Positions 41,060-48,980 of a DNA stretch of 64,000 nt are shown here, in pieces. Every line of letters begins with the position of its first letter. Position 1 is the first letter of the stretch. The notes under the pieces were generated by a model. It was not told where the DNA came from. It searched no databases and was given only the letters and a program-made list of their open reading frames with translations. Origin of the DNA: a virus; IMG/VR virus record IMGVR_UViG_3300049629_001293, positions 34,465 to 98,464 of that record; one strand, 5' to 3'. Position numbers and translations under genes: made by a program.

Positions 41060-41253
41060 ATCAAATCGCATCTCAGACTTTAAGTAGATTAAATGGTCTT
41101 AACAAGTCAGTGTTAATTGGCAAGGCTTACCCCCTAGGGAATAGTGGATCTGTATTCTCTGGGATGGGTAAAAGTTTTGTAGCTAAAGGGGTGGTTACTG
41201 GTAATGCGATCGCCTTTAAACACAATGGAAAATGGCAAGTTGTACAAGGTTAA
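41047..41253 (+). CDS. Small hypothetical protein, 68 aa
   Basis: MATVNQIASQTLSRLNGLNK, then VLIGKAYPLGNSGSVFSGMG and FVAKGVVTGNAIAFKHNGKW. A helix is followed by beta strands, with a Gly-rich segment. It has the look of a small tail or baseplate component. Its stop lies within a 16-bp tandem repeat that leads to the next gene, and a HIP1 site occurs near its end. Not recognised. Confidence 0.6.
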   Translation: MATVNQIASQTLSRLNGLNKSVLIGKAYPLGNSGSVFSGMGKSFVAKGVVTGNAIAFKHNGKWQVVQG

Positions 41254-41303
41254 ATGAGTACAAGGTTAAATGAGTACAAGGTTAAATGAGTACAAGGTTA
41301 AAA
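41242..41303 (+). repeat. Four 16-bp tandem repeats spanning a stop codon
   Basis: GTACAAGGTTAAATGA repeats with an exact 16-bp period, the last copy ending GGTTAAAATATG at the next start. Each unit contains AAGG, a TTAA and an ATG six bases on, so every repeat is a potential ribosome-binding site with a start. It may act as a translational re-initiation or spacing element between the 68-aa and 575-aa genes. Confidence 0.8.
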
Positions 41304-41304
41304 T

Positions 41305-43032
41305 ATGCTAACTTATGCTGGTATTCCCTCTCAAATTCCTGCTCCGGTTGTCTCGGTAATTTCGGGAAGCCTAACGGGTTCGGTAGCAGGATCTCTATAT
41401 TGGCAGATGCGGAACCGCCAAGGATTTAACCTGTATTCCCCACCAACAGCCATTAGTTTAACAACAGGTCAAGGCGTGACTGTAATTGTGCCTGACTGTA
41501 ATTGTGATGGGTATGATCCGGTCTCCTATGTGTTGTCATTCTCCCCGACAAATACCTATTTAGCTGCTTACGTGATCGCTACTTACTCGGCTTCAGACAC
41601 TTTACCTGGGACGCTAACAATTAACAAAAATGAATATTTTGTCACTCAAAGAAGTGTGGCAAATACATCCCAAATCCCTGCCAACAAAATCAATGGAATG
41701 CGGGTTTACGTTGACGAATGGGGGGAAATCAGAGAATGGCAAGACGGTCAATGGTTAAAAGTTTATCCCCAGGAATTCCAAACTTTAATTACATCGACTC
41801 GCTCGGTAAACGGCTGTGATAGGTTGCTTTCTGAGTTCACGGATGAGCAAAAAGAAATTATTATCCGTCCCGATTATGCGGTTGACAGAAGTTACTCGGA
41901 ACCCGTCAAGTTTTGGCTCAGGAATGAAACAACATCTCCCTATTTTGCAGGGAGATCCATATCAGTAGGGATATCGTGGGGAGATACGGACTTAACTGAT
42001 CTGTTTTTTGGTGCGGGTGCGGTCAATTTGACATTTTTAGGATACGTTAACTTAACTAATGGATCTCTGGACACCTCCGCGTCAGGCGGTGGGGAGATGA
42101 CGGGAATTAATCAAAGAATTACTTATACCAACAACAATTCGGGATTGATCTTAGAGAAAGATTTACCACCAGGATATGCCTATCTAGTTGCTGTCGAGAT
42201 TCAGGTTGACGTGGCAAGTTTAGGGGGGAGAGTAGCCGAGAACGCCCAGATAGAGGTCAGCTTGTCAATTGGGGAACGGGTTGGCTACTATTCGGGTGTA
42301 GCTGCAATCATTGGCAATTTAATTAGTGCGGGGTTGGATCTACGTCGAATTGTCCCTGATACCGGTTTAAGCGCGATCGCCTTATCGGGATCGGGAATTG
42401 TCAATGGGCGATCATTTATTGGAGTAGGAGAGCGTGGGGTCTTTGGTTTAGTTGCCAACACTGCCAATCAAATCGTTACTATTAACGGGAATGGGACTTG
42501 TTTCGCAGTTTCGGGGTTAGGAACAGGTCAAGTATTGAGGGCTAAAGTTGGGACATTAAATGGTTGTGGAAAAGCAATTGTAGCAGGGAGTGTAACGTTA
42601 AGCCCTTCAACACAATTAGAGATTAAACTAACGCATCCCACAAATATCAGATCCGACTATCTTGATGTTATTGCAGGAAATTCAAAAGGGAATTTCAATG
42701 CAACAGATATATGGATCTGGATAGGGGGAAATAAGTTTAGCACTCCAGTGCAGCTAGGCGAAGCAACTCAAACTATTGTCTTAACTGGATCAGGAGGAGA
42801 GGCAACTACTGTTCCTGATTCGGAACTGGGATTGTACAGCCCTGTAATTAACTCTGTAGCTGCCGTCAGTGGGGCTTCAGGCTTTGCTAGTGGGAATTAT
42901 TTGATCACAGTCGCATATTACTACACAAACACTGTGACAGCCATTTCTCACCAAGGGATTTTAGAGATGGATTCTGATATTTTGAGTTTTATTGAAAACT
43001 CGGCTAAAAAATATGCCTTAGTCTTGGGATAA
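41305..43032 (+). CDS. Tail tip or receptor-binding structural protein, 575 aa
   Basis: Almost entirely beta with Gly/Ser/Thr-rich strands (VISGSLTGSVAGSLYWQMRN, FSPTNTYLAAYVIATYSASD, LSAIALSGSGIVNGRSFIGV) and several aromatic surface segments. Early residues contain a DCNCDGYDP cluster, possibly metal-binding. No catalytic motif was recognised. Location between the baseplate hub and the fibre argues for a tip or adhesion role, with the C-terminal part possibly exposed. Confidence 0.55.
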   Translation: MLTYAGIPSQIPAPVVSVISGSLTGSVAGSLYWQMRNRQGFNLYSPPTAISLTTGQGVTVIVPDCNCDGYDPVSYVLSFSPTNTYLAAYVIATYSASDTLPGTLTINKNEYFVTQRSVANTSQIPANKINGMRVYVDEWGEIREWQDGQWLKVYPQEFQTLITSTRSVNGCDRLLSEFTDEQKEIIIRPDYAVDRSYSEPVKFWLRNETTSPYFAGRSISVGISWGDTDLTDLFFGAGAVNLTFLGYVNLTNGSLDTSASGGGEMTGINQRITYTNNNSGLILEKDLPPGYAYLVAVEIQVDVASLGGRVAENAQIEVSLSIGERVGYYSGVAAIIGNLISAGLDLRRIVPDTGLSAIALSGSGIVNGRSFIGVGERGVFGLVANTANQIVTINGNGTCFAVSGLGTGQVLRAKVGTLNGCGKAIVAGSVTLSPSTQLEIKLTHPTNIRSDYLDVIAGNSKGNFNATDIWIWIGGNKFSTPVQLGEATQTIVLTGSGGEATTVPDSELGLYSPVINSVAAVSGASGFASGNYLITVAYYYTNTVTAISHQGILEMDSDILSFIENSAKKYALVLG

Positions 43033-43137
43033 TTTTAAAAATTATGCTTTTAGTCCTAGGGTGAATTTTCTTAAATTAAAAATGCAATCAATAAAAGAGG
43101 GGTTAAAATTAATTATAAATCCTTCTATTTTTGAAAG

Positions 43138-43593
43138 ATGCCTGATATTAGTACACAGCAAACGGAGGCGGCTGCTTTAATTAAAGAGCAAATAGAAGCC
43201 CTGGAGAACCCGGCACAGACACTTCCCTACTGGGAGATTTATCGTGCTATCTCAAACGACGGGGGATCTGCGGATGTTTCCACACTTGCCAAAGAAGCAA
43301 CACTTGGTGCGATCAACGCCAAACTTCCATCTTTATCAAGTGGTAGAGTCCCAGTCTCTTTACCAACAATAACCGCCGAGTTAGATTGTAGATTGCTAAC
43401 AACAAATACAACAATTGCAACTGGTAGTTATTTCATTTATTTAAAGGTACTCGTAGGGGATGTAACTATTAATGGCTTGACGTTTTCATCCGGTGAAAAT
43501 CTAAACTTTGAGGCCATTAATAATGTTTTGTATCCTGCTGTTGAGTTGGTAATTCCTAGTGGTAAATCAGTCCGATTGGTGAGAGGATATTAA
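43138..43593 (+). CDS. Fibre-associated structural protein, 151 aa
   Basis: An N-terminal helix (ISTQQTEAAALIKEQIEALE) is followed by a NDGGSADVSTLAKEATLGAI linker and a beta domain (LLTTNTTIATGSYFIYLKVL, GLTFSSGENLNFEAINNVLY) ending IPSGKSVRLVRGY. The opening helix-linker pattern is common in proteins that attach fibres to baseplates. It lies one base upstream of the fibre gene. Not assigned to a family. Confidence 0.55.
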   Translation: MPDISTQQTEAAALIKEQIEALENPAQTLPYWEIYRAISNDGGSADVSTLAKEATLGAINAKLPSLSSGRVPVSLPTITAELDCRLLTTNTTIATGSYFIYLKVLVGDVTINGLTFSSGENLNFEAINNVLYPAVELVIPSGKSVRLVRGY

Positions 43594-43594
43594 A

Positions 43595-45151
43595 ATGGGA
43601 ATGTTTTCGGATATTGATTATTCTTTGATTGTTTTGCAATTAGAGAAAGCAATGGCTAATGGTGTGGCTACCTTGGATTCAAATACCAAGGTTCCTAAAG
43701 CTCAGATTAGTTTAACCGCTTCTGATGTTGGTGCGATCGCGTCTACTGGTAACGAAGTTTTAACAAGTTTAAACGCCGCGTCTGGCACAATTTCATCTGG
43801 GCTTTTACCGTCTTATGTTGATGATGTCCTGAATTATACAAACCTTGCCGGGTTCCCAGGTACGGGTGAAACTGGAAAGATTTACGTTGCAGAAGATTCC
43901 AATAAAGTTTACCGATGGTCGGGTTCTGTTTATGTTGAGATATCGAGTTCTGCTACTGCGGGAGAGGCTTTAAAACTAAGCACGCCACGGACAATTACAA
44001 CAACGGGGGATGCTAGTTATTCAGTATCTTTTGATGGTTCAGCCAATGTTACAAGTGCGATAACACTGGCAACGGTCAATAGTAATGTTGGTTCTTTCGG
44101 TAGTGCTAGTTCAATTCCTGCTATTACTGTCAATGCTAAGGGTCAAGTAACTGCGGTTTCAACTAACAGTATCGGGAATGAATTAATTGCTATTCAATCG
44201 CTATCCGACACCCCAGGATTCCTAAAAAAAACAGGGAATGGGACTTATTCTATTGATATTAATTCCTATCTTTCATTGGCAGGTGGGACTATCACGGGGG
44301 ACTTGGTTTCAACTAGCGCAACGGCATCAACCTCTCCTACTACGGGTGCGATTCGTGGTGCTAGTTTAGGGATTACGGGTGCTATTTTTGCGGGTACTGT
44401 TAGTGCCAATTCTTATAATTTGATTCCTATTGGGAGAGGAGGGGGGAGTTTAGGCACAAATACAATAACAGGAGTTAGTGTGCTCCAGGCCAATACCACA
44501 GGTATTGGTATGGCAGGTTTTGGAACTGGGGCTTTACAAAGTAACACCACAGGGAATTATTCAACGGCAGTTGGAGTTAGTGCGCTTTTCAGCAATATTA
44601 CAGGGAGTAGTTTAACTGCCGCTGGACTTAATACGCTTCGTTCTAATACTACAGGGAATAATTCGTCTGCTTTTGGCGTTGGGGCTTTAGAAAATAACAC
44701 TACAGGGAATAATTTAACTGCCTCTGGAGTTGGTGCGCTTTTCAGCAATATAACAGGGAGTAATTTGGCAGGTTTTGGAGTTAGTGCAGGACGTTACATC
44801 GCTGACGGGATTACGGGATTAACTGTCTCAAATAACTCCTGCTTCTTTGGCGTGAACACCAAAGGAACCCAGAATGCAACAAATGAGCAAGTTTTTGGCT
44901 ACAACGCCACCGGAAACGGCTCAAACACCGTAACAATTGGTGATATTGAAATCACCAATAACTTTTTCAGAGGTGCTTTATCTTTGAATGCAACCCAGGT
45001 TGTTTCTACCAGAAGAACCGGATGGACTGCACCAACTGGAACACCAACTCGCACAACCTTTACAACGTCAACTGTTACCCTGGAAGGGTTAGCAGAAAGG
45101 GTAAAGGCGTTGATTGATGATTTAATTACACACGGATTAATAGGAGCATAA
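43595..45151 (+). CDS. Tail fibre with YadA-head-like repeats
   Basis: 518 residues. The N-terminal part contains a fibre-type segment (LNYTNLAGFPGTGETGKIYV, AEDSNKVYRWSGSVYVEISS). Residues about 305-400 hold a run of ~21-residue repeats of the form NTTGNxxxAxGVGAL (for example NTTGNYSTAVGVSALFSNIT), like the beta-roll head repeats of trimeric autotransporter adhesins. The C-terminus is TTSTVTLEGLAERVKALIDD, LITHGLIGA, a probable trimerising helix. It most likely forms a trimeric receptor-binding fibre. The repeats are natural sites for copy-number change. Confidence 0.8.
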   Translation: MGMFSDIDYSLIVLQLEKAMANGVATLDSNTKVPKAQISLTASDVGAIASTGNEVLTSLNAASGTISSGLLPSYVDDVLNYTNLAGFPGTGETGKIYVAEDSNKVYRWSGSVYVEISSSATAGEALKLSTPRTITTTGDASYSVSFDGSANVTSAITLATVNSNVGSFGSASSIPAITVNAKGQVTAVSTNSIGNELIAIQSLSDTPGFLKKTGNGTYSIDINSYLSLAGGTITGDLVSTSATASTSPTTGAIRGASLGITGAIFAGTVSANSYNLIPIGRGGGSLGTNTITGVSVLQANTTGIGMAGFGTGALQSNTTGNYSTAVGVSALFSNITGSSLTAAGLNTLRSNTTGNNSSAFGVGALENNTTGNNLTASGVGALFSNITGSNLAGFGVSAGRYIADGITGLTVSNNSCFFGVNTKGTQNATNEQVFGYNATGNGSNTVTIGDIEITNNFFRGALSLNATQVVSTRRTGWTAPTGTPTRTTFTTSTVTLEGLAERVKALIDDLITHGLIGA

Positions 45152-45153
45152 TC

Positions 45154-45486
45154 ATGACTATTGAAAAAAAAGACCATTTTTTTGTATTACAAAGCCAACA
45201 GATTCCTGTGAGTGGGATTTTATTGGATGTTGTAATTGAACTGTGCCACCAGTATTCAATTGTCAATCTTGAGACTGGAGAAGTATTAGGAACAAGCCCA
45301 GGTGAAGGTATCTTAAATTTGGGAACACCCAATGAATTAGAAGTCGAGTTTCCTGGATTTTCAGAGCGGATGGAATGGATAAAAATTGCTTTGGTTACTA
45401 AGGCAATGGGAATAATAGCCACCAGAAAAGCGGCAGAACTAGCTGCAATTGAAGCGTCAAAAAACAACCCAACACCAATAGAATGA
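45154..45486 (+). CDS. Small fibre-associated or chaperone-like protein, 110 aa
   Basis: Follows the fibre gene by two bases. It reads DHFFVLQSQQIPVSGILLDV, VIELCHQYSIVNLETGEVLG and ends with an Ala/Lys-rich helix (TRKAAELAAIEASKNN). Genes in this position often encode fibre assembly chaperones; no family signature is visible. It overlaps the next gene by four bases (ATGA). Confidence 0.5.
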   Translation: MTIEKKDHFFVLQSQQIPVSGILLDVVIELCHQYSIVNLETGEVLGTSPGEGILNLGTPNELEVEFPGFSERMEWIKIALVTKAMGIIATRKAAELAAIEASKNNPTPIE

Positions 45487-45842
45487 TATCAATATCAATT
45501 TTCTCACTCCCGTTTAATCAATCCGGTTATGCCTTCCTGCTTTTCTTTGCCGGACTGATTTCTATTATTAATGGATTTTCCTTGATATTTGATAACCGAA
45601 AGTTGAATCAATACTTGTCATCTACTCTGTTGATAAATAACGGATTGATGTTATTGTTTGACAGCTTTAACAAGATAGGTTATGACAAGTTTGATAATAT
45701 GAAAATATCAACTTTAATAATTCAAATTATTATAAGTTTTTTATCGCTATTCCTTGTATTGGGGCATCACTATGAACGTAGCAAAAAACTCAAAGAGCGA
45801 AAAAAAGAGGGTGAGTCTTACGATTTTAGAAAGAGGGGGTAA
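45483..45842 (+). CDS. Small membrane protein, holin candidate 1
   Basis: 119 residues with three predicted membrane segments at about 14-34 (GYAFLLFFAGLISIINGFSL), 45-60 (SSTLLINNGLMLLFD) and 75-94 (LIIQIIISFLSLFLVLGH), then a very basic C-terminal tail (HYERSKKLKERKKEG). Size, topology and position right after the tail-fibre genes fit a class I holin, but no holin family motif is seen and no endolysin gene was recognised nearby. Confidence 0.5.
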   Translation: MISISIFSLPFNQSGYAFLLFFAGLISIINGFSLIFDNRKLNQYLSSTLLINNGLMLLFDSFNKIGYDKFDNMKISTLIIQIIISFLSLFLVLGHHYERSKKLKERKKEGESYDFRKRG

Positions 45843-45852
45843 ATATTGCAAT

Positions 45853-46284
45853 ATGCCACGCCCTGTTTTTAGAATTAAATATATAGTTCAGGCATTATTT
45901 TTTAATCATCATTTCCTGATGATGATTCTGGTCGGATTGTTTGGAATGATTTTTACCCCATTAGAAACATCTATTAGATGGATAAATGAGAGTATTGATT
46001 TTTTAAACGCTATCACCCTTGGGGTGGGGATTGGCGGGATAATTTGTTGGTGTTTCGTCTACAAGTTCAAGAAAGAGTTTAGTAGTGAAATTAGCTCCTC
46101 TGTTTGGACTGCTTGCTATATTCTTTTAAATATCTGCCACATCCTTTCAGTATTGTTTATAGTAGTTTTCTTTTTGTCTGTAGGAATCAAGCAAAATGGC
46201 AGTATATCTTCCTTAGCTTGCGGGGTGTTTTCTTCAATGCTTGCAGAGATTATGTTATCAATTAAATATGCCTACAAAAGTTAA
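45853..46284 (+). CDS. Membrane protein, holin or lysis candidate 2, 143 aa
   Basis: The ATG at 45853 is used because earlier in-frame starts lie inside the previous gene. Three or four hydrophobic segments are visible: FFNHHFLMMILVGLFGMIF, AITLGVGIGGIICWCFVY, ACYILLNICHILSVLFIVVF and a C-terminal SSLACGVFSSMLAEIMLS. There is no signal peptide or enzymatic motif. Two adjacent small polytopic proteins suggest a holin/antiholin or membrane-remodelling pair. Start and role are both uncertain. Confidence 0.5.
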   Translation: MPRPVFRIKYIVQALFFNHHFLMMILVGLFGMIFTPLETSIRWINESIDFLNAITLGVGIGGIICWCFVYKFKKEFSSEISSSVWTACYILLNICHILSVLFIVVFFLSVGIKQNGSISSLACGVFSSMLAEIMLSIKYAYKS

Positions 46285-46301
46285 TTACCCTCGTAATCAA
46301 A

Positions 46302-46748
46302 ATGTTGATGTCTTTTTTTCATGTTATTCTCCAATCAAATACAACAACAGCTACTACAGACCAAACGATTCAATCAGTATTTGGTTTGATTACCGTTCTG
46401 TTGGGTGGTAGTAGTGTAATTGGTATTGCTATCAATAGAATTTTTGATACCAAAAACATCAAGGTTATAGTTGAATTACAAAGTGAAATTAAAAGCCTTC
46501 AGAGGGAGGCTAATTATAGGGAGAATGATTTAAACAGGCTTGAGGTTGAAAACAACGAACTCAGGGAAAAGATAGCCGCGCTACAGGAGAAAACTAACTC
46601 TAATTTTTCTGAACAATTAGTAAATATTCAAGAAAAATATCAGCATCTAGCAACGGAACATCAAAAAGCTATTGCAATAATAAAGAAGTTAAAAGGGGTA
46701 TCTACCAATGCAAGTAATTCAAACACTAACGACGGCAATCAAACCTGA
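46302..46748 (+). CDS. Single-span membrane coiled-coil protein, 148 aa
   Basis: One hydrophobic segment at about 27-43 (VFGLITVLLGGSSVIGIAI) is followed by a long coiled coil (VELQSEIKSLQREANYREND, LNRLEVENNELREKIAALQE) and a Ser/Asn-rich end. With a membrane anchor and a rod, it resembles u-spanin-type or other lysis accessory proteins. It follows the two holin candidates by 17 bp, which is the best functional hint. Confidence 0.5.
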   Translation: MLMSFFHVILQSNTTTATTDQTIQSVFGLITVLLGGSSVIGIAINRIFDTKNIKVIVELQSEIKSLQREANYRENDLNRLEVENNELREKIAALQEKTNSNFSEQLVNIQEKYQHLATEHQKAIAIIKKLKGVSTNASNSNTNDGNQT

Positions 46749-46820
46749 GACAATCTCTTGCCCGGGAGGGCATTAGATTGTATTTAATGCAACACCAACA
46801 CAACCCAGTCCCTTTTTATT

Positions 46821-47060
46821 ATGAATAATTCAACTAAAATTAAACTGATTGCATTGGATCGTGAAGTTACCGTATCCGAGGAAACTTTCACGATTAAGGA
46901 ATTGAAAGTTAAGTATCCTAAACAATGGCTACAATCTCGTAATGATTATCCTGTTTTTATTAATTCGTGTATGGATAAATGGATATCAGAACAGGTAAAA
47001 TTACAGGTAGAATTACAGGTAGAATTGAAGTGGAATGTTGTTACTTTTGAGGTGGAATGA
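46821..47060 (+). CDS. Hypothetical protein, 79 aa
   Basis: MNNSTKIKLIALDREVTVSE, ETFTIKELKVKYPKQWL, then a repeated VKLQVELQVEL segment produced by a short internal DNA duplication. It is beta-rich and not recognised. It overlaps the next gene by four bases (ATGA). This is the first gene of the accessory region after the lysis candidates. Confidence 0.55.
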   Translation: MNNSTKIKLIALDREVTVSEETFTIKELKVKYPKQWLQSRNDYPVFINSCMDKWISEQVKLQVELQVELKWNVVTFEVE

Positions 47061-47446
47061 TGGATGCGGAAGCATTAAAAAATTTAATAACCGAGTACGA
47101 GAATGCTACGGATTCAGGGTACAAGATGAGATTAGCTAATCAGATGAACGACATTATTAAAAAAGATATCTGGGAACTTCAAGGGAAAATTAGAGAGGAA
47201 ATGATGTTGCGAATGCAAACAAAAACAGAACAATTAAATAATTTAATATCCCAAACAACGGGAGAAAATACCCAATATGGTTATTGGTATGTTGAGTTCA
47301 GAGGTCGGTCTGGGTGGTGGGCGGTTTCTGATATCCCTGTTAGTTTTGGAGAGAATGGAACATACCTCGGTAAGTCTTATATTGATGCTGTCAGGTCAAT
47401 TAAAGATTTATTTCCAGAAAGAAAACCTTTGAATAGGGTGCTATAA
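47057..47446 (+). CDS. Hypothetical protein, 129 aa
   Basis: Helical N-terminal half (DAEALKNLITEYENATDSGY, DIIKKDIWELQGKIREEMML) and a beta domain (YGYWYVEFRGRSGWWAVSDI) ending SYIDAVRSIKDLFPERKPLN. Not recognised. Its last ~20 codons and the following 42 bp are duplicated at 47987-48102. Its stop overlaps a TGCTATAAT promoter. Confidence 0.6.
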   Translation: MMDAEALKNLITEYENATDSGYKMRLANQMNDIIKKDIWELQGKIREEMMLRMQTKTEQLNNLISQTTGENTQYGYWYVEFRGRSGWWAVSDIPVSFGENGTYLGKSYIDAVRSIKDLFPERKPLNRVL

Positions 47447-47473
47447 TAATGATGCACACTGATTAAAATTGGA
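47432..47473 (+). repeat. 42-bp direct repeat with extended -10 promoter, copy 1
   Basis: Identical to 48061-48102 over 42 bp and containing TGCTATAAT (TATAAT at 47442-47447). The similarity extends upstream into the coding sequence at a lower level, marking a segmental duplication of a gene 3' end plus promoter. Confidence 0.85.
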
Positions 47474-47498
47474 TGACGTTTGTTGTTTTCCGTATAAA

Positions 47499-47663
47499 AT
47501 GTTAAAATATACAAAACTAAAAACAAAATATATGAACGTTCAAAATAAATTCAAATGTTTAAGCATAAAAACCCAATTAGAAAAAGAATGGGAGGCTCGA
47601 TGGGAAGCTCGACAGATGAGTATGGCTAAAAACCCGATTGTAATTAAAAAAAACAACACCTAA
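47499..47663 (+). CDS. Possible small basic protein, 54 aa
   Basis: From the ATG at 47499: MLKYTKLKTKYMNVQNKFKC, LSIKTQLEKEWEARWEARQM, SMAKNPIVIKKNNT. The WEARWEAR repeat reflects a small DNA duplication. It lies downstream of the TGCTATAAT promoter in copy 1 of the 42-bp repeat. There is no strong Shine-Dalgarno and the start could also be at 47532, so coding status is moderate. Confidence 0.4.
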   Translation: MLKYTKLKTKYMNVQNKFKCLSIKTQLEKEWEARWEARQMSMAKNPIVIKKNNT

Positions 47664-47749
47664 ATTATAAAAGTGATAATTACATCAGATGTAGCCAAAA
47701 ACGTTTTTTCTGATTAAAAAATTTTAAAAAATTGGAGCAATGATAAAAG

Positions 47750-47977
47750 ATGATATCTTTACCACAAGAAGGTGAGACATGGAGACATTACAAAAAAGGT
47801 GATTTATACAAGATAATTGGAATAGCTAAACAGGAGTCTGATAACTGTCCTGTAGTAGTTTACAAGTCGACAAAATCAGAAGAAATGTTTACTCGTCCCG
47901 TTAAAGAATTTATAGAAAAATTGGAAACAGGATATAGATTTAAAAAAATTGATAAATCGGTATGTGATTATCATTAA
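47750..47977 (+). CDS. DUF1653-like protein, 75 aa
   Basis: PQEGETWRHYKKGDLYKIIG, VVVYKSTKSEEMFTRPVKEF, then IEKLETGYRFKKI. The order of a GxxYxHYKGxxY-type turn, VVVYKS strand and R-P-V-x-x-F near the end matches the small DUF1653 fold, common in phages and bacteria with unknown function. It lies between two copies of the 42-bp repeat. Confidence 0.65.
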   Translation: MISLPQEGETWRHYKKGDLYKIIGIAKQESDNCPVVVYKSTKSEEMFTRPVKEFIEKLETGYRFKKIDKSVCDYH

Positions 47978-47986
47978 AAAATGTAA

Positions 47987-48091
47987 ATTGATGCCGTGAA
48001 ATCAATTAAAGAGTCGTTTCCAGAAAGAAAACCTTTGGTTTCGGCAATGGTTGATGATGAAATAGGGTGCTATAATAATGATGCACACTGA
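47987..48091 (+). pseudogene. Duplicated 3' fragment of the 129-aa gene
   Basis: An open frame with a stop just before it and no proper start reads IDAVKSIKESFPERKPLVSA, then MVDDEIGCYNNDAH. This matches the end of the gene at 47057 (IDAVRSIKDLFPERKPL), with divergence. It is followed by the second copy of the 42-bp promoter repeat. Confidence 0.7.
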
Positions 48092-48102
48092 TTAAAATTG
48101 GA
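48061..48102 (+). repeat. 42-bp direct repeat, copy 2
   Basis: Identical to 47432-47473, with TATAAT at 48071-48076. A weak terminator-like hairpin (AACCC ... GGGTT then TTTTTATT, about 48106-48140) follows it. Confidence 0.85.
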
Positions 48103-48144
48103 CAACACTAACCCGATGATTTATTAATTGTTGGGTTATTTTTA

Positions 48145-48217
48145 TTGGTGAAGATATTGGGTTTGTATTATAATATAAATAGGCAACCCGCCAAAAGTTT
48201 TTGGCTTTTGAACGGGT
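48145..48217 (+). promoter_or_regulatory. Promoter and structured leader of the Rha-type gene
   Basis: TTGGTG (48145-48150), an 18-bp spacer and TATAAT (48169-48174). The leader can form a nested hairpin: ACCCG (48186-48190) with CGGGT (48213-48217), enclosing GCCAAAA (48190-48196) with TTTTGGC (48199-48205). Confidence 0.6.
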
Positions 48218-48248
48218 CTAACCACAACTTACTTATACGGAGTAAACA

Positions 48249-48938
48249 ATGGCTATTCTTGACATTACCACACAGAATGACACCTTAGTTGTCGATTCCC
48301 GATTGATTGCTGATGAACTGGGGATTCAACATAAGAACTTACTGCAAACAATCACAAAGTATTTAGACCGATTAGAACGAAAAACACCAGTCGCGTTTAA
48401 AACGGACGTGGTGAGACGCCCGCAGGGTGGGGCTTACGAAGTCTCTTACTGTTTCTTGAATGAAGCACAAGCAACACTTTTGATGACGTTTTCCCGAAAC
48501 AGTGATCAGGTTTTGGATTGCAAAGAACGGTTAGTTGAGGCTTTCTCCCTTGCTAAGAATAACCACGTTCAGACCCCGCTTGCGTTACCACAAACCTATG
48601 CTCAGGCTTTGCTAGAGGCTGGACGATTGGCGTTAGAGGTAGAAAAGTTAGAGGCCGAGAAAGCACTGCTTGAGGAAGAAAACAATCAACTGTCCGAGGC
48701 TTTGGATGAACTTTTTGATTATTCGTCAATCATCAGGGTTGCCAAGTTCAATAAAGTTCATGAGTCTAACTTCAGTTGGCGACCTCTCAAAGCGATGAGT
48801 ATTAAGATGGGGATAGAGATTAAACAAGTTCCCGACGCCCGGTACATGACGAAAAATATTTATAGTCACGATGTTTGGCGGATCGTTTATCCGTGGGTGA
48901 AGTTGCCAGAGACTACGACGTTAACGATTATCAGATAA
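48249..48938 (+). CDS. Rha-family phage regulatory protein / antirepressor-like
   Basis: 229 residues. Residues 1-105 match the Rha domain: LVVDSRLIADELGIQHKNLL, then YLDRLERKTPVAFKTDVVRR, VSYCFLNEAQATLLMTFSRN, and LVEAFSLAK. A coiled coil (ALEVEKLEAEKALLEEENNQ) links to a C-terminal DNA-binding-like module (SNFSWRPLKAMSIKMGIEIK, YSHDVWRIVYPWVKLPE). Such proteins regulate lytic growth or act as antirepressors. It has its own promoter and terminator, and its last codons are copied at 51510. Confidence 0.8.
   Translation: MAILDITTQNDTLVVDSRLIADELGIQHKNLLQTITKYLDRLERKTPVAFKTDVVRRPQGGAYEVSYCFLNEAQATLLMTFSRNSDQVLDCKERLVEAFSLAKNNHVQTPLALPQTYAQALLEAGRLALEVEKLEAEKALLEEENNQLSEALDELFDYSSIIRVAKFNKVHESNFSWRPLKAMSIKMGIEIKQVPDARYMTKNIYSHDVWRIVYPWVKLPETTTLTIIR
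48908..48930 (+). repeat. 23-bp segment of the Rha gene 3' end, duplicated at 51510
   Basis: Exact match to 51510-51532; identity weakens but continues for about nine more bases. In the gene it encodes the final ETTTLTI residues. Confidence 0.8.
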
Positions 48939-48947
48939 TCAAAAAAG

Positions 48948-48980
48948 AACCCTCTAAATATTTAGAGGGTTGATTTTAAA
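48948..48980. terminator. Strong bidirectional terminator
   Basis: AACCCTCTAAA (48948-48958) and TTTAGAGGGTT (48961-48971), a perfect 11-bp stem with a 2-base loop, followed by GATTTTAAAA. It separates the Rha gene (plus) from the convergent operon ending at 48976 (minus). Confidence 0.85.

Noticed and set aside
46707-46775. 22-codon ORF overlapping the end of the coiled-coil membrane protein
   Set aside because: It is too short and has no ribosome-binding site or recognisable feature.
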